This document shows positions 54,679 to 63,568 of a stretch of 64,000 nt of DNA, one piece after another; positions within the stretch are counted from its first letter, which is position 1, and each line of letters begins with the position of its first letter. Position numbers and translations under genes: made by a program. Source of the stretch: Candidatus Sumerlaeia bacterium (GTDB lineage: Bacteria > Sumerlaeota > Sumerlaeia > SLMS01 > JAHLLQ01). A model generated the notes under the pieces. That model searched no databases, was not told the origin of the DNA, and saw only the letters and a list, made by a program, of their open reading frames with translations. The stretch is from assembly GCA_019634695.1 (NCBI GenBank), contig JAHCAW010000016.1, positions 1 through 64,000 on the forward strand, written 5' to 3'.

Positions 54679-55944
54679 TTGAGCACTCCCGCCTTCCCCA
54701 AGATTCCCCTCGCCGCCCAGGACCCCGAGATCGCCCTCCATCTGGAGGCCGAATTCCACCGCCAGCGCAGCACGCTGGAGATGATCGCCAGCGAGAACGT
54801 CGCCTCCGAGGCGGTGATGGAAGCCTCCGGCTCGGTCTTCACGAACAAGTACGCCGAGGGCTATCCCGGCAAGCGCTACTACCACGGCTGCGCCGAGTAC
54901 GACAACGTCGAGACGCTGGCCATCCAACGCGCGTGCCGCCTGTTCGGCGCCGAGTTCGCCAACGTGCAGCCCCACAGCGGCACAACGGCCAACCAGGGCG
55001 TGTTCATGGCGTTGGTCGAGCCGGGCGATACCGTGCTCTCCCTGTCGCTGGCGCACGGCGGCCACCTGTCCCACGGTCACAAGGTCAACATGGCCGGCAA
55101 GCTCTACAAGATCGTGCAGTACGGCGTGTCGCGGCAGACCGAGTTGATCGACTTCGACGAGGTGGTCGCGTTGGCGCGCGAGCACCGGCCGAAGATGATC
55201 ATCACGGGCGGGTCGGCGTATCCACGCCTGATCGACTTCGCGCGGTTCCGCGAAATCGCCGACGAGGTCGGCGCCAGCTTCCTCGTCGATATGGCGCACT
55301 TTGCCGGGCTGGTGGCGGGCAAGGCGATTCCCTCGCCGGTGCCGATCGCCGACGTGACGACGACGACGACGCACAAGACGCTACGCGGGCCGCGTGGCGG
55401 CCTGATCCTCGCTCGTGAGGCGCACGGCAAGAAGATCAACAGCTCCGTCTTCCCCGGCCTGCAGGGCGGGCCGCTGATGCACCAGATCGCCGCGAAAGCT
55501 GTGGCCTTCGGCGAGGCGCTCAAGCCCTCCTTCGCCGCCTACGCCCAGCAAATCATCGCCAACGCCAAGGTGCTGGGCGAGGTGCTCGTCGCCAACGGCA
55601 TGCGTCTGGTCGCCGGCGGGACCGACACGCATCTGGTGCTGGTGGACCTGACGCCGGTCGGTGTGACGGGCAAGGCCGCCAGCGATGCGCTGGAAGAAGC
55701 CGGCATCACCGTGAACATGAACATGATCCCCTTCGACACGCGCAAGCCGACCGAGTGCAGCGGCGTCCGCATCGGCACGCCGGTGCTGACCAGCCGCGGC
55801 ATGAAGGAAGCCGAGATGCGCACGATCGGCGGATGGATCGCCGAGGTCGCGAAGAACCCGGACGACAAGGCGCTGGTGCACAAGGTCCGCGCCCAGGTCG
55901 AGGAACTCGCGTTGTCGTTCCCGCTGCGCGCCGCCGAAGCATAA
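54679..55944 (+). CDS. glyA: Serine hydroxymethyltransferase
   Basis: GlyA converts serine and THF to glycine and methylene-THF with PLP. The 421-residue protein has [39 protein letters not shown], the PLP lysine segment [18 protein letters not shown], and [18 protein letters not shown]. The start is TTG 54679 with AGGAG ten bases upstream; no ATG occurs in the right place, and the longer upstream frame is not protein-like. The sugar nucleotidyltransferase follows after 40 bases. Confidence 0.97.
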   Translation: MSTPAFPKIPLAAQDPEIALHLEAEFHRQRSTLEMIASENVASEAVMEASGSVFTNKYAEGYPGKRYYHGCAEYDNVETLAIQRACRLFGAEFANVQPHSGTTANQGVFMALVEPGDTVLSLSLAHGGHLSHGHKVNMAGKLYKIVQYGVSRQTELIDFDEVVALAREHRPKMIITGGSAYPRLIDFARFREIADEVGASFLVDMAHFAGLVAGKAIPSPVPIADVTTTTTHKTLRGPRGGLILAREAHGKKINSSVFPGLQGGPLMHQIAAKAVAFGEALKPSFAAYAQQIIANAKVLGEVLVANGMRLVAGGTDTHLVLVDLTPVGVTGKAASDALEEAGITVNMNMIPFDTRKPTECSGVRIGTPVLTSRGMKEAEMRTIGGWIAEVAKNPDDKALVHKVRAQVEELALSFPLRAAEA

Positions 55945-55984
55945 CCATTCCCGCAACACCGACCACCCGACAGGAGAGCCCCAC

Positions 55985-57001
55985 ATGCGCGCCATCATTC
56001 CAGTCGCCGGTTTCGGCACCCGTATGCGCCCCCACACATGGAACGTTCCGAAGGTGCTGATGAACGTGGGTGGCAAGCCGATGCTCGACCATATCATGGA
56101 CGACCTGATCGGCGCCGGGATCACCGGCGTGACGCTGATCGTGGGCTACCTCGGCGACGAGATCGAGCGGCACGTGCGCGAGACCTATCCGCAGCTCGAC
56201 AACCACTTTGTCGTCCAGGAGGAGATGCTGGGGCTCGGCCATGCAATCAGTCTCGGCAAGGAAATCCACAAGAACGACAAGGACCTGCTGATCATTCTGG
56301 GCGACACGATCATCCGGGCGGACTTCAAGCGCCTGTTCGCCTCGAAGCACACGGCGCTGGGCGTGCGCGAGGTCGAGGACCCGCGGCGCTTCGGCGTCGT
56401 GGAACTGGGCTCCTCCGGGCAGATCGTGGCGATGGTCGAGAAACCCCAGAATCCTCCGACGAACCTGGCGATCGTCGGCGTCTACAAGATCAACGATCCG
56501 GCGCTCCTGTTCGCGGGGCTGGACCACATCATCGAGGCGGGCAAGCGCTCGGCCAAGGAATTCCAGCTCACCGATGCGCTGGCGTGGATGCTCCAGCAGG
56601 GCCACGTGATGGAGCCGTTCGCGATCGACGCGTGGCTCGACTGCGGCAAGCCCGAAACGCTGTTCGAGACGAACGCGGTGCTGTTGTCGGAGATTCCGAC
56701 GGCGGTGCAGGAGGAGTTCCGGCGTCGCCATCCCGAGGCGGTGATCGTGCCGCCGGTGTTCGTCGGCGAGGGCGCGGTGCTCAAGCGTTGCGTCGTCGGA
56801 CCGAACACGGTGATCGGCGCGGGCACGCGCGTGGAGGACTCGGTGGTATGCGACAGCATCGTCGGCGAGGATGCGATCATCGCGCGCATGGTGCTGCACG
56901 ATTCGCTGATTGGCGACGAGGCGGAAGTGACGGGCGCGGCGCAGTCGCTGAACGTGACCTCGACGAGCATCGCGCGGGCGTTGCCGCATCCGCGCAAGTG
57001 A
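55985..57001 (+). CDS. Sugar-phosphate nucleotidyltransferase with C-terminal beta-helix
   Basis: A 338-residue nucleotidyltransferase of the RmlA/GlmU superfamily. The signature VAGFGTRMRPHTWNVPKVLM is at the N-terminus, with LGDTIIRADF carrying the metal Asp, ALGVREVEDPRRFGVVEL, and VEKPQNPP; the C-terminal part (PPVFVGEGAVLKRCVVGPNT onward) has hexapeptide repeats. It makes an NDP-sugar; dTDP-glucose, GDP-mannose and UDP-sugar are all possible. AGGAG lies eight bases before ATG 55985. It is downstream of glyA and converges on the cyclase gene. Confidence 0.88.
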   Translation: MRAIIPVAGFGTRMRPHTWNVPKVLMNVGGKPMLDHIMDDLIGAGITGVTLIVGYLGDEIERHVRETYPQLDNHFVVQEEMLGLGHAISLGKEIHKNDKDLLIILGDTIIRADFKRLFASKHTALGVREVEDPRRFGVVELGSSGQIVAMVEKPQNPPTNLAIVGVYKINDPALLFAGLDHIIEAGKRSAKEFQLTDALAWMLQQGHVMEPFAIDAWLDCGKPETLFETNAVLLSEIPTAVQEEFRRRHPEAVIVPPVFVGEGAVLKRCVVGPNTVIGAGTRVEDSVVCDSIVGEDAIIARMVLHDSLIGDEAEVTGAAQSLNVTSTSIARALPHPRK

Positions 57002-57017
57002 CGCGGATGGGCATCTG

Positions 57018-58280
57018 CTAGGGGCGGGACTCCCAGAGGCTGCCGGCCAGGGCCCAGGCGCGATCGTGCTCCGGGGTGCGCGCGAAATCGGTCGCGTGCG
57101 ACCGGATGCGTTCAAGGCGCTCGCCCGCGGTCTCGTCCCCGGTGATGCGCAGGTACAGCAGTCGATTCCATGCGCCCTCGGGTTCGGCGAGCGTTCCCTG
57201 CTCGGCCGGGCGCAGCGCTTGGCGGACGGCATCGCGGCGCTGGCGTCCGGTGGCCGAAGGCCCCAGTTGCCCGGCGAGCGCCTCGCCAACGGCACCCTGA
57301 ATCCCATCCAGCAAGGCGACGAACTCCGGGCCACGCGCTTCGGCAGCCACCCGCGCCGCGGCCAGATCGCCGTTGGTCAGCAGGTCGCGCAGGCTCGGTG
57401 TGGACGCCCGTGTGGCGAACGGCGACTGCTCGGCACTTGAGCTGTCGCCCAGTTTCGGCAGCAGCAGCAACAGCGTCGTCGAGACCACGCCGAGCACCAC
57501 GAGCACCATGATCAGAATCTTGATCACGGGCACCAGGCGCTGGCGCGGCAGGATGCCCAACTCGGGCACCTTGATCTTCACGACACCGACCTGCGACGGC
57601 CGGAAGTAGCGCGAGGCCTTCTCGGTGTCGGGCGGCTGCTCGAACGGCGCGTGGCCCATGAAGCCCACTTCGCACACCTCGATCGGATCGCTCGCGCCGT
57701 CGAACTCGACGCCCTTGAGCACGTACTGGCCATGCGACTGCCAGCGCACGCCCGAGGAGGCGATGTCGGTGCCGACCGATGCGCGGCGCGCCAGATCGAA
57801 CGCGCCCCGGCTGATGAGGGTCTGGCCGGCCTGCGCCAGCGCCATCAATCGCGCGCAGACGACGCGCGTGATGCCCTCGGCCTCGAGTGGCTTCGAACCG
57901 TCGTCCACCGGCACGAGCACCACCTCGCCCATGTGGATGCCGACTCGTGCCGCGAGCACCACGCCTTCGTCGGATGAAATCTCCTCGAGCAGCGGATGAA
58001 TGCCGAGCGCGTAGCGCACCGCGTCGATCGGCCGGTCGAACATCGCGAGAAAGCCGTCCGTGCGCTCGAGTTCCACGCCGCCGTGCTCGCGCAGCAGTGC
58101 GCGCACCTCAATGTCGTGCCGCTGGAAGATGGCCGCGGCCCGCTCGTCCCCGACCTGCGAGACGATCTTCGTGCTTCCCGTCAAGTCCGAGAAGGCGAGC
58201 GTCTTGATCTGGGTCGAGTAGACGTGTCCCGAGCTGCTGGGCGCGGGAGTCGTCGAGGCGGCACGCGAACGGGAGGTCAT
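57018..58280 (-). CDS. Class III adenylate/guanylate cyclase-domain protein with TM helix
   Basis: A 420-residue protein. Residues 25-200 form a class III cyclase homology domain: LAFSDLTGSTKIVSQVGDER (first metal Asp), VELERTDGFLAMFDRP (second metal Asp), VLAARVGIHMGEVVLV and GITRVVCARLMALAQAGQ. The usual dimer-interface Asn-Arg catalytic residues are not obvious. A TM helix (about residues 275-300, IKILIMVLVVLGVVSTTLLL) follows, then a helical C-terminal domain. Its ATG overlaps the stop of the CNB gene (ATGA), so it is translated together with a cyclic-nucleotide receptor. Product (cAMP or cGMP) and activity are unproven. Confidence 0.82.
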   Translation of the reverse strand: MTSRSRAASTTPAPSSSGHVYSTQIKTLAFSDLTGSTKIVSQVGDERAAAIFQRHDIEVRALLREHGGVELERTDGFLAMFDRPIDAVRYALGIHPLLEEISSDEGVVLAARVGIHMGEVVLVPVDDGSKPLEAEGITRVVCARLMALAQAGQTLISRGAFDLARRASVGTDIASSGVRWQSHGQYVLKGVEFDGASDPIEVCEVGFMGHAPFEQPPDTEKASRYFRPSQVGVVKIKVPELGILPRQRLVPVIKILIMVLVVLGVVSTTLLLLLPKLGDSSSAEQSPFATRASTPSLRDLLTNGDLAAARVAAEARGPEFVALLDGIQGAVGEALAGQLGPSATGRQRRDAVRQALRPAEQGTLAEPEGAWNRLLYLRITGDETAGERLERIRSHATDFARTPEHDRAWALAGSLWESRP

Positions 58281-59167
58281 GACATCGCAACCCCCGACTG
58301 CCCGTAGCGGTAGTTCATGTGGATGATCAGGCGCGCGATGGTGTAGAGAATCTCGATGGCCTCGGCGGGGTTCTTCTCGCGCAGCTTGCGGAACTCCTCG
58401 CCGGGAAAGCGGCTGTGCAACACGGGTCCGCCTTCGGCGCAGACGGTGGCGATGCGCGGCTTGCCGGTGAAGAAGCCGGTCTCGCCGATCACCGTGGGCG
58501 CGGCGCGTCGGTCGATAATCTTCTCCTTGCCGAGTTCGTCGCGTCGCGTCACGACCAGATTGCCGTGATGGATGATGAAGAAGGAGTCGGACGGGTCGCC
58601 CTGCTTGACCAGTGCCTCGCCGCGACTGAGGTGCTCCATCTTGACGGTCTTGCGAATGAACCCCTCGCGGGGCAGGTGGTTGACGATGACGCCGAGCTCG
58701 CGCTCGAACTCGGCGACGAGGTCCTTCATCGGGGCGATTTCGCTGAGTGGCGCCGTTTGGTTGGCCTCGACGCGACGGCGGAACTTGTTCGCCAAGGCGC
58801 AGATGAGGTTCTGCATCAACAGGATCGGCGCGTTCAGGTCGCCGCACTGCTTGAGCGCCTCGACAGGATCGCTCGAGATTTCGTACAGGACGGTGGTGCC
58901 GCGGGCGCGGGCGGAGGCGGTGCGCTGGCCGCCATCCTTGAACAGGCCCATCTCGCCGATCACGTCGCCGGGCCCGCGCACGGCCACCATGTGCTCGCCG
59001 TCGCGGTGCGTCCGGAAAATCTCGATGGTTCCGTCGATGATGACGTAGAGGCCCCAGGCAGGCTGGCCCTCACGAAACAGGAGCTGGCCCCCGCCGATCG
59101 AGATGTGCCGGCCGATGTGGCGCAGAACGCTGAGTTCCTTGGCACCCAGTCCTTCCAGAATCTCCAT
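58277..59167 (-). CDS. Protein with two cyclic-nucleotide-binding domains
   Basis: A 296-residue protein with two CNB folds and no DNA-binding domain. First: GGQLLFREGQPAWGLYVIIDGTIEIF, VRGPGDVIGEMGLFKDGGQRTASARAR, given here only in part; the phosphate-binding cassette is GEMGLFKDGGQRTASA. Second: LVKQGDPSDSFFIIHHGNLV with cassette GETGFFTGKPRIATV. Both cassettes have the Gly-Glu pair; the first keeps Arg in QRTASA and the second Arg in PRIATV, the residue that contacts cyclic phosphate. A helical linker with basic segment NKFRRRVEAN joins them, as in PKA-R-like or channel-type tandem CNBs. It is first in a two-gene operon with the cyclase. Confidence 0.88.
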   Translation of the reverse strand: MEILEGLGAKELSVLRHIGRHISIGGGQLLFREGQPAWGLYVIIDGTIEIFRTHRDGEHMVAVRGPGDVIGEMGLFKDGGQRTASARARGTTVLYEISSDPVEALKQCGDLNAPILLMQNLICALANKFRRRVEANQTAPLSEIAPMKDLVAEFERELGVIVNHLPREGFIRKTVKMEHLSRGEALVKQGDPSDSFFIIHHGNLVVTRRDELGKEKIIDRRAAPTVIGETGFFTGKPRIATVCAEGGPVLHSRFPGEEFRKLREKNPAEAIEILYTIARLIIHMNYRYGQSGVAMS

Positions 59168-59356
59168 GGCGCGTCCCCCCCGGCAGGGCAGCCGGAACCG
59201 ATCATGAGCAACTCACTCTGGCTAACGACCGGGCCGGGCCGGGACAACGCGATTCTGGCACCTGTCTGTCCAGGGACGCCGGGGGTAGACGCCCTCTGGC
59301 AGTGCCAGACTCCCGCTCAGACGGTCGCCTCGGGTGCCTGCGGGGGGAGCTTGTTG

Positions 59357-59382
59357 TCGCAGCGTAAGCGCTTGCGCTGCGA
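59357..59382. promoter_or_regulatory. Near-perfect 26-base palindrome
   Basis: TCGCAGCGTAAGC (59357-59369) faces GCTTGCGCTGCGA (59370-59382); 12 of 13 positions are symmetric and the remaining one is a G-T pair. No spacer separates the halves, so a dimer operator is more likely than an RNA hairpin. It lies between the CNB-cyclase operon and the promoter of the secreted protein gene. Confidence 0.55.
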
Positions 59383-59473
59383 GGCGGCCGAACTCGAATC
59401 AGCTCCGATCAACGCCTGCTCAGGTGCGACTTTTCTATTCAAAACATTTTTACTAATCCCGCCATGAATCCCG

Positions 59474-59502
59474 TTGACAGCGGCAAGGGAGTGGCCGATA
59501 CT
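59474..59502 (+). promoter_or_regulatory. Sigma-70-type promoter of the secreted protein gene
   Basis: A perfect TTGACA (59474-59479), 17-base spacer and GATACT (59497-59502; four of six). It lies 47 bases upstream of the start, with an AT-rich stretch just before the -35 that could act as an UP element. This is the best promoter match in the window. Confidence 0.7.
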
Positions 59503-59549
59503 GACCTCACGATTTGAATCCGAACGACTCTCTGCTGGAGGTTCCCTCT

Positions 59550-60656
59550 ATGAAAGCCCTTCGTCATCTGGCCTTGGGTGTGGCCGCGTGCGGGTTGTTG
59601 ACCGCGTCGGCTGAGGCCCAAGTAACTGGCACGCAGATCTTCAAGGTGGACGCGGGCACGACGCTCGCCTTCGTGGCCAACGACAACCTGTCGCGCGGCC
59701 TTGCTTACAACAGCGCGACCGGCAACCTGTTGGTCGCCAGCCGCACCGGCAGCAATTCGATCCACGTGGTGAATGCTGCGACCGGCGCCGCGATCGGCTC
59801 GCCCTTCAACGCGACGGACATCACGGGCGGCACGCTGGTCCTGATGAAGGTGCGTGTCGACGGCGACGGACGCATCTACGCCAACAACCTTTCCGGCTCG
59901 GCCGCGAGCACGTTCAAGATGTACCGCTGGGCGAGTGAAGCCTCCGGTCTGGCGAACGATGTAAGGTCGCTGGTCTTCGAGCGCGTGGGTGGCAGCTCCT
60001 ACGGCTATCGCGTCGGCGACTCGATGGACGTCACGGGCGCAGGCGCCGCCGTCAAGATCATCGCCGTCGGCAGCAAGGGTGGCGCCGACACGGTGAACAA
60101 CATCGTCGTGCTGACCGATCCGGAGAACGACGGCACCTTCGTGGACGCCGAAGTGGTCCCCGTGACGCCGTTCCCCGTCGGCATCCCGAACATCGCGTAT
60201 GATTCGAACGACACAAACATCGCGTGGTACAAGAAGTCCGAGACGACCGACGACAGCCAGATCATCGACATCAACCTGACGACCGGCGCCGATGGCCCCG
60301 GAACGAATCAGGACGTCGTGATGGGGACGGCTGGGGACGCCGACGTGACGACCGGTGGCCCGATCGACGTGGCGACGATCAACGGCACGAAGTACTTCGC
60401 CGTTGGGCCGTCGGCGACCGCTGCCTCTTCGAGCGAGCCGCTGCGCGCGAAGATCTTCGAGGAGAACGCCGGCACGGCCGGTTGGCAGACGGGACCGCTT
60501 CAGGGCACCGCCATCAATGCCAACGCCAACGGCTCCGGTGACGTGGTTCTGCTCCCCGACGGCCGCCTGTTCGTGCTCGCCACGAACAACAGCCTCTCGG
60601 GCTGGCAGTTCAGCTTCCCCTCTGCCAACGTCCAGGACTGGAACCTGCACAACTGA
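59550..60656 (+). CDS. Secreted protein, probable beta-propeller
   Basis: A 368-residue exported protein. The signal peptide is LRHLALGVAACGLLTASAEA with cleavage after AEA. The body has repeated WD/NHL-like segments: LSRGLAYNSATGNLLVASRT, HVVNAATGAAIGSPFNATDI, VRVDGDGRIYANNLSG and VVLLPDGRLFVLATNNSL, spaced as in a beta-propeller of six or seven blades; the family is not certain. No anchor follows. The Ser/Thr/Gly/Asn-rich composition suits an extracellular protein. GGAGG lies nine bases before ATG 59550; a strong promoter precedes and a strong terminator follows, so it is a well-expressed single-gene unit. Confidence 0.7.
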   Translation: MKALRHLALGVAACGLLTASAEAQVTGTQIFKVDAGTTLAFVANDNLSRGLAYNSATGNLLVASRTGSNSIHVVNAATGAAIGSPFNATDITGGTLVLMKVRVDGDGRIYANNLSGSAASTFKMYRWASEASGLANDVRSLVFERVGGSSYGYRVGDSMDVTGAGAAVKIIAVGSKGGADTVNNIVVLTDPENDGTFVDAEVVPVTPFPVGIPNIAYDSNDTNIAWYKKSETTDDSQIIDINLTTGADGPGTNQDVVMGTAGDADVTTGGPIDVATINGTKYFAVGPSATAASSSEPLRAKIFEENAGTAGWQTGPLQGTAINANANGSGDVVLLPDGRLFVLATNNSLSGWQFSFPSANVQDWNLHN

Positions 60657-60693
60657 GCGAATCCCCGCCCTTCGGCGGAAAACCCCGCTTGAC

Positions 60694-60732
60694 CGGAGGC
60701 CGGGCAGTCGCTGCCCGGCTTCCGCCTTTTTC
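60694..60732 (+). terminator. Intrinsic terminator after the secreted protein gene
   Basis: A 14-base stem with one G-U type pair, CGGAGGCCGGGCAG (60694-60707) with CTGCCCGGCTTCCG (60711-60724), has a TCG loop and is followed by CCTTTTTCG. It ends the transcript of the secreted protein; the next gene starts 30 bases later. Confidence 0.88.
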
Positions 60733-60760
60733 GACACAGACCTCCCCGGCGGGTCCAAGC

Positions 60761-62272
60761 GTGAGAACTCTCTACTCCCTGTTGGTACTGGCGCTGTTCA
60801 TTCCCGGGCGCGCACTGGCCGGGGTGATTGCCGAAGCGAAGGGACACACGTTCACGAACGACGAGCTGCTCGCCTTCGCGCGCCTCATGCAGTATCCCTA
60901 TGAAGACCCATGGGAGACGGCGCTGAGCGACCCCGACCCGGATATCCGAGTCGACGCGCGCGAGGTGACCGCCGGGGCGTTTCGTCATCTTCTGTTCGAC
61001 CGCGTCTGGTCGGCGAAGGCCATCGAAGCCGGCCGTTCGGAGCCCGATCCGCAGTTGTGGGCGCAGGTGGCCGGGGCGGTGGAGAGCTGCGTGGAGCGCA
61101 CATGGCGCGAGTCGCTCGAGGTGCAGGCCGACACCTTGCAGGAAGCGGACGTTCGCGCGATCGCGACCCGGATGCAGGACCAGTTCCGGGCGCCCGAGAC
61201 GCGCACCGTTTTCTACATCTATCGCACGGCAATGGACCATGCGGAGCGCGCGTTTCTGGCCGACCTGCGCGAGCGCATCCTGTCGGGCGAGACGACCTTT
61301 CGGGAGGCGGCCTTCCGCTACTCGGAAGCGCCAAGCTCGCGCCATCATGGCTATCTGGGAGTCTTCCACCGCGAGTCGGAATTGCCGGCGGCTTTCCGCG
61401 ACCTGATCTTCGCGACGGCCGAGGATGAGATTTCGACGCCAACCCTGCTTGGCAACGGTCTGTACATGGTGCACGTCGCCGGCGTGCAACCGGCACGGAA
61501 CCCGTCGGTCGAGGAGTTGATGGAGCCGTCGTGGCTGCCCGCGCTGTTGGCACTCGAGAATCGGGAGCGCATGAGCCGCGCGACGATGGAGCTGCCGGCC
61601 GAGGAAGAGGGCGCGGCGAGGATGACGCTTCCGCGGCGCCTGATCGCGGCCGGCAAGGTGCCGGACCTGTGCGCCGAGATCGAACGCTTGGGCCGGGCGA
61701 CCGCGCTTGCACACGAGTATTGGCGCGCGCAGCACGAGCACCAGTTCGAGCCAGATCAGGCGGAAATGGAGCAGGCCTACGAACGGATGAAGGCCCTGTT
61801 GATTCCTTCGGGGCAGTTCCGTCTGACGCGGTTCGCGGTGCCGATCGGGACAACGCGGGAAGCGGCCATCAAGTCGCGCGAAGCCGCGCAGGCCAAGGCA
61901 GCTGAGATTCGAGAGGCGTTGGCCGCGGGCGGCGACCTCGCCGAACTCCAACGCGCGCATGCCGGCGTGCTCGATGTGCGTGAGACTTCGGAGTGGGCAA
62001 TGGGCAGCGGCATCGGGGATGCAGACTCCGAATTGCTGGGGATGGAGGCGGGCGAGTTCACGACCGTCCATGTCCGCACGGAGGGCGCCATCTTCTTCCG
62101 TCTGGACCAGCGCCAGGCGCTGACGCCGGCTCCGCTGGAGGAAGTGCGCGAGCACGTCTACCCGAACGCCCGGAACAGCAAGATGTGGAATCTGCGGGCA
62201 CAGGAGATCCGCCGGCTGACGCAGGAGCTGGAGCTTCGCGTGCTGTGGCCCGCGGACCCGACAGGCCCCTGA
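60761..62272 (+). CDS. Exported parvulin-type peptidyl-prolyl isomerase-like protein
   Basis: A 503-residue protein with a signal peptide (LYSLLVLALFIPGRALAG). A parvulin-like domain lies at about residues 145-245: RTVFYIYRTAMDHAERAFL, SGETTFREAAFRYSEAPSSR, HHGYLGVFHRESELPAAFRD and NGLYMVHVAGV. A second, weaker parvulin-like region spans about 350-460 (GQFRLTRFAVPIGTTREAA; AGGDLAELQRAHA; VRTEGAIFFRLDQRQAL). This fits SurA/PrsA-like chaperones of the periplasm. Helical segments flank each domain. GTG 60761 is chosen because it places the signal peptide at the N-terminus; the ribosome-binding site is poor. Confidence 0.78.
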   Translation: MRTLYSLLVLALFIPGRALAGVIAEAKGHTFTNDELLAFARLMQYPYEDPWETALSDPDPDIRVDAREVTAGAFRHLLFDRVWSAKAIEAGRSEPDPQLWAQVAGAVESCVERTWRESLEVQADTLQEADVRAIATRMQDQFRAPETRTVFYIYRTAMDHAERAFLADLRERILSGETTFREAAFRYSEAPSSRHHGYLGVFHRESELPAAFRDLIFATAEDEISTPTLLGNGLYMVHVAGVQPARNPSVEELMEPSWLPALLALENRERMSRATMELPAEEEGAARMTLPRRLIAAGKVPDLCAEIERLGRATALAHEYWRAQHEHQFEPDQAEMEQAYERMKALLIPSGQFRLTRFAVPIGTTREAAIKSREAAQAKAAEIREALAAGGDLAELQRAHAGVLDVRETSEWAMGSGIGDADSELLGMEAGEFTTVHVRTEGAIFFRLDQRQALTPAPLEEVREHVYPNARNSKMWNLRAQEIRRLTQELELRVLWPADPTGP

Positions 62273-62396
62273 AGACGCGCCATCTTACGCGCGCACAACT
62301 GCTGCAATTGACACGTCCGGTCCGCCGTCGGGAACAATCGAGGGCGGACAAGGGGCGCGCTTCGGGGCTCCTTGCCGAGCCGTCGGGGTGGCCCGC

Positions 62397-63119
62397 ATGC
62401 GACCTTTCCTTTCCGTGATTGTGCCGGCGTACAACGAGGAGCGGCGCCTGCCGGCGACGCTGGCGGTGGTGCAGGACTATCTGGAACGGGCGCCGTGGGC
62501 GTGGGAGTTGATCGTGGCGGACGACGGTTCGCGGGACGCGACAGTCGAGGTGGCCCGTGCGGCCTTCCGCAGCGACCGCTGCCGGGTGAGCCCGGCGCCG
62601 CACAACCAAGGCAAGGGGGCGGCCGTGCGACGCGGCATGTTGGAGGCGCGGGGGCGCTTCCGTCTGTTCACGGACGCGGACAACTCGACGCCGATCGAGG
62701 AGGTGGGGCGGCTGCTGCGGCGGATGCGGCGAACGGGGGCCGAGGTGGCAATTGCCTCGCGGGCCAAACGCGGCGCGCGCATCGAGAAGCACCAGCCGTG
62801 GCACCGCGAGCTGATGGGGCGGACGTTCAACGGGATCGTGCAGGTGCTGGCGGTGCCGGGCATCCAGGACACGCAGTGCGGATTCAAGCTGTTCCGTGCC
62901 GAGGCGGCCCGGGAAATCTTCCGGCGGCAGACACTGGACGGCTTTTCGTTCGACGTCGAGGTGCTGCTGCTGGCGCGGCGGCTGGGTTTCGAGATCGTCG
63001 AGGTGCCGGTGCGCTGGATCGACCACCCGGACTCGCGGGTGTCGCCGCTGAAGGACTCCGCGCGCGTCTTCCGCGACGTGCTGACGGTGCGCTGGCGGCA
63101 TCGCGGGCTGGGGGCGTGA
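62397..63119 (+). CDS. GT2 polyprenyl-phosphate glycosyltransferase (ALG5/DPM1-like)
   Basis: A 240-residue GT-A fold enzyme. FLSVIVPAYNEERRLPATL, IVADDGSRDATVEVA, HNQGKGAAVRRGMLEARG, LFTDADNSTPIEEV (DxD-type metal site) and IQDTQCGFKLFRAEAARE are typical of dolichyl/undecaprenyl-phosphate glucosyl- or mannosyltransferases. No C-terminal TM helices are present. It loads a lipid carrier with a sugar, which the GT39-type enzyme encoded at 51853-53520 could use; that link is inferred. ATG 62397 has GGGGTGG six bases upstream; GTG 62388 is an alternative. Confidence 0.9.
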   Translation: MRPFLSVIVPAYNEERRLPATLAVVQDYLERAPWAWELIVADDGSRDATVEVARAAFRSDRCRVSPAPHNQGKGAAVRRGMLEARGRFRLFTDADNSTPIEEVGRLLRRMRRTGAEVAIASRAKRGARIEKHQPWHRELMGRTFNGIVQVLAVPGIQDTQCGFKLFRAEAAREIFRRQTLDGFSFDVEVLLLARRLGFEIVEVPVRWIDHPDSRVSPLKDSARVFRDVLTVRWRHRGLGA

Positions 63120-63427
63120 GCCTTGAGGCGTGGTTCGTCGTTCGTGGGTCAATCTGCGCGGGGTTCAGGGCACCACAGTCCTGGTCCTGATCTGGCGGCA
63201 GGCGAAAGATGCTGCCCTTTGGATCCGGGCGGCGCGGTGTCCGGAGGCGAGAAAGGGCTCGGGGTGTTGGTCGATGCACTTCGCTGCTCAATGGCGTTGA
63301 CAACCGGCGCGAGCGGGTGGCACCGAACGCTCCCGAAGCGGCTACTGGGAGTCGATGGAGTGCCCCTGCTCGCGTCCTTCGGATTCACTCGAATCCCATC
63401 ACGTTTTCACGGAACCCACGAGCCGCA

Positions 63428-63482
63428 GGTGCCTGTCCCCGACGGCATCGGCGGCGGCACAGGCACCTTTTTCCCCGGTGCA
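63428..63482 (+). terminator. First hairpin with T-run
   Basis: GGTGCCTGT (63428-63436) pairs with ACAGGCACC (63469-63477), followed by TTTTT. The 32-base loop includes further GC pairing around CCGA/TCGG. It is terminator-like although the loop is long. Confidence 0.5.
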
Positions 63483-63494
63483 CCGGCATTTCCC

Positions 63495-63530
63495 AAGGCG
63501 GTGGGTGCAAGGCCCCACCGCCTTTTCTTT
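63495..63530 (+). terminator. Second hairpin with T-run
   Basis: An 11-base stem, AAGGCGGTGGG (63495-63505) with CCCACCGCCTT (63514-63524), has an eight-base loop and is followed by TTCTTT. It lies 38 bases before the methyltransferase start and fits an intrinsic terminator for upstream transcription. Confidence 0.75.
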
Positions 63531-63568
63531 TGCGCAAACGGGCGGCGATTGGCCGGGAGGGGAGTCCG

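Larger units (their letters stand above)
59168..59549. other. 382-base divergent spacer
   Basis: No gene is seen. It holds a 26-base near-palindrome (59357-59382), an AT-rich stretch around 59430-59460, and a strong promoter at 59474-59502 for the plus-strand gene. The minus-strand CNB-cyclase promoter must also be here but I could not place it. Confidence 0.7.
63120..63568 (+). other. 449-base spacer with two hairpins
   Basis: No protein-like frame is seen from 63120 to 63568. The 3' half has two plus-strand stem-loops with T-runs, at 63428-63482 and 63495-63530. The 5' half (63120-63420) shows nothing I recognise; a small RNA ending at one of the hairpins is possible. Confidence 0.55.
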
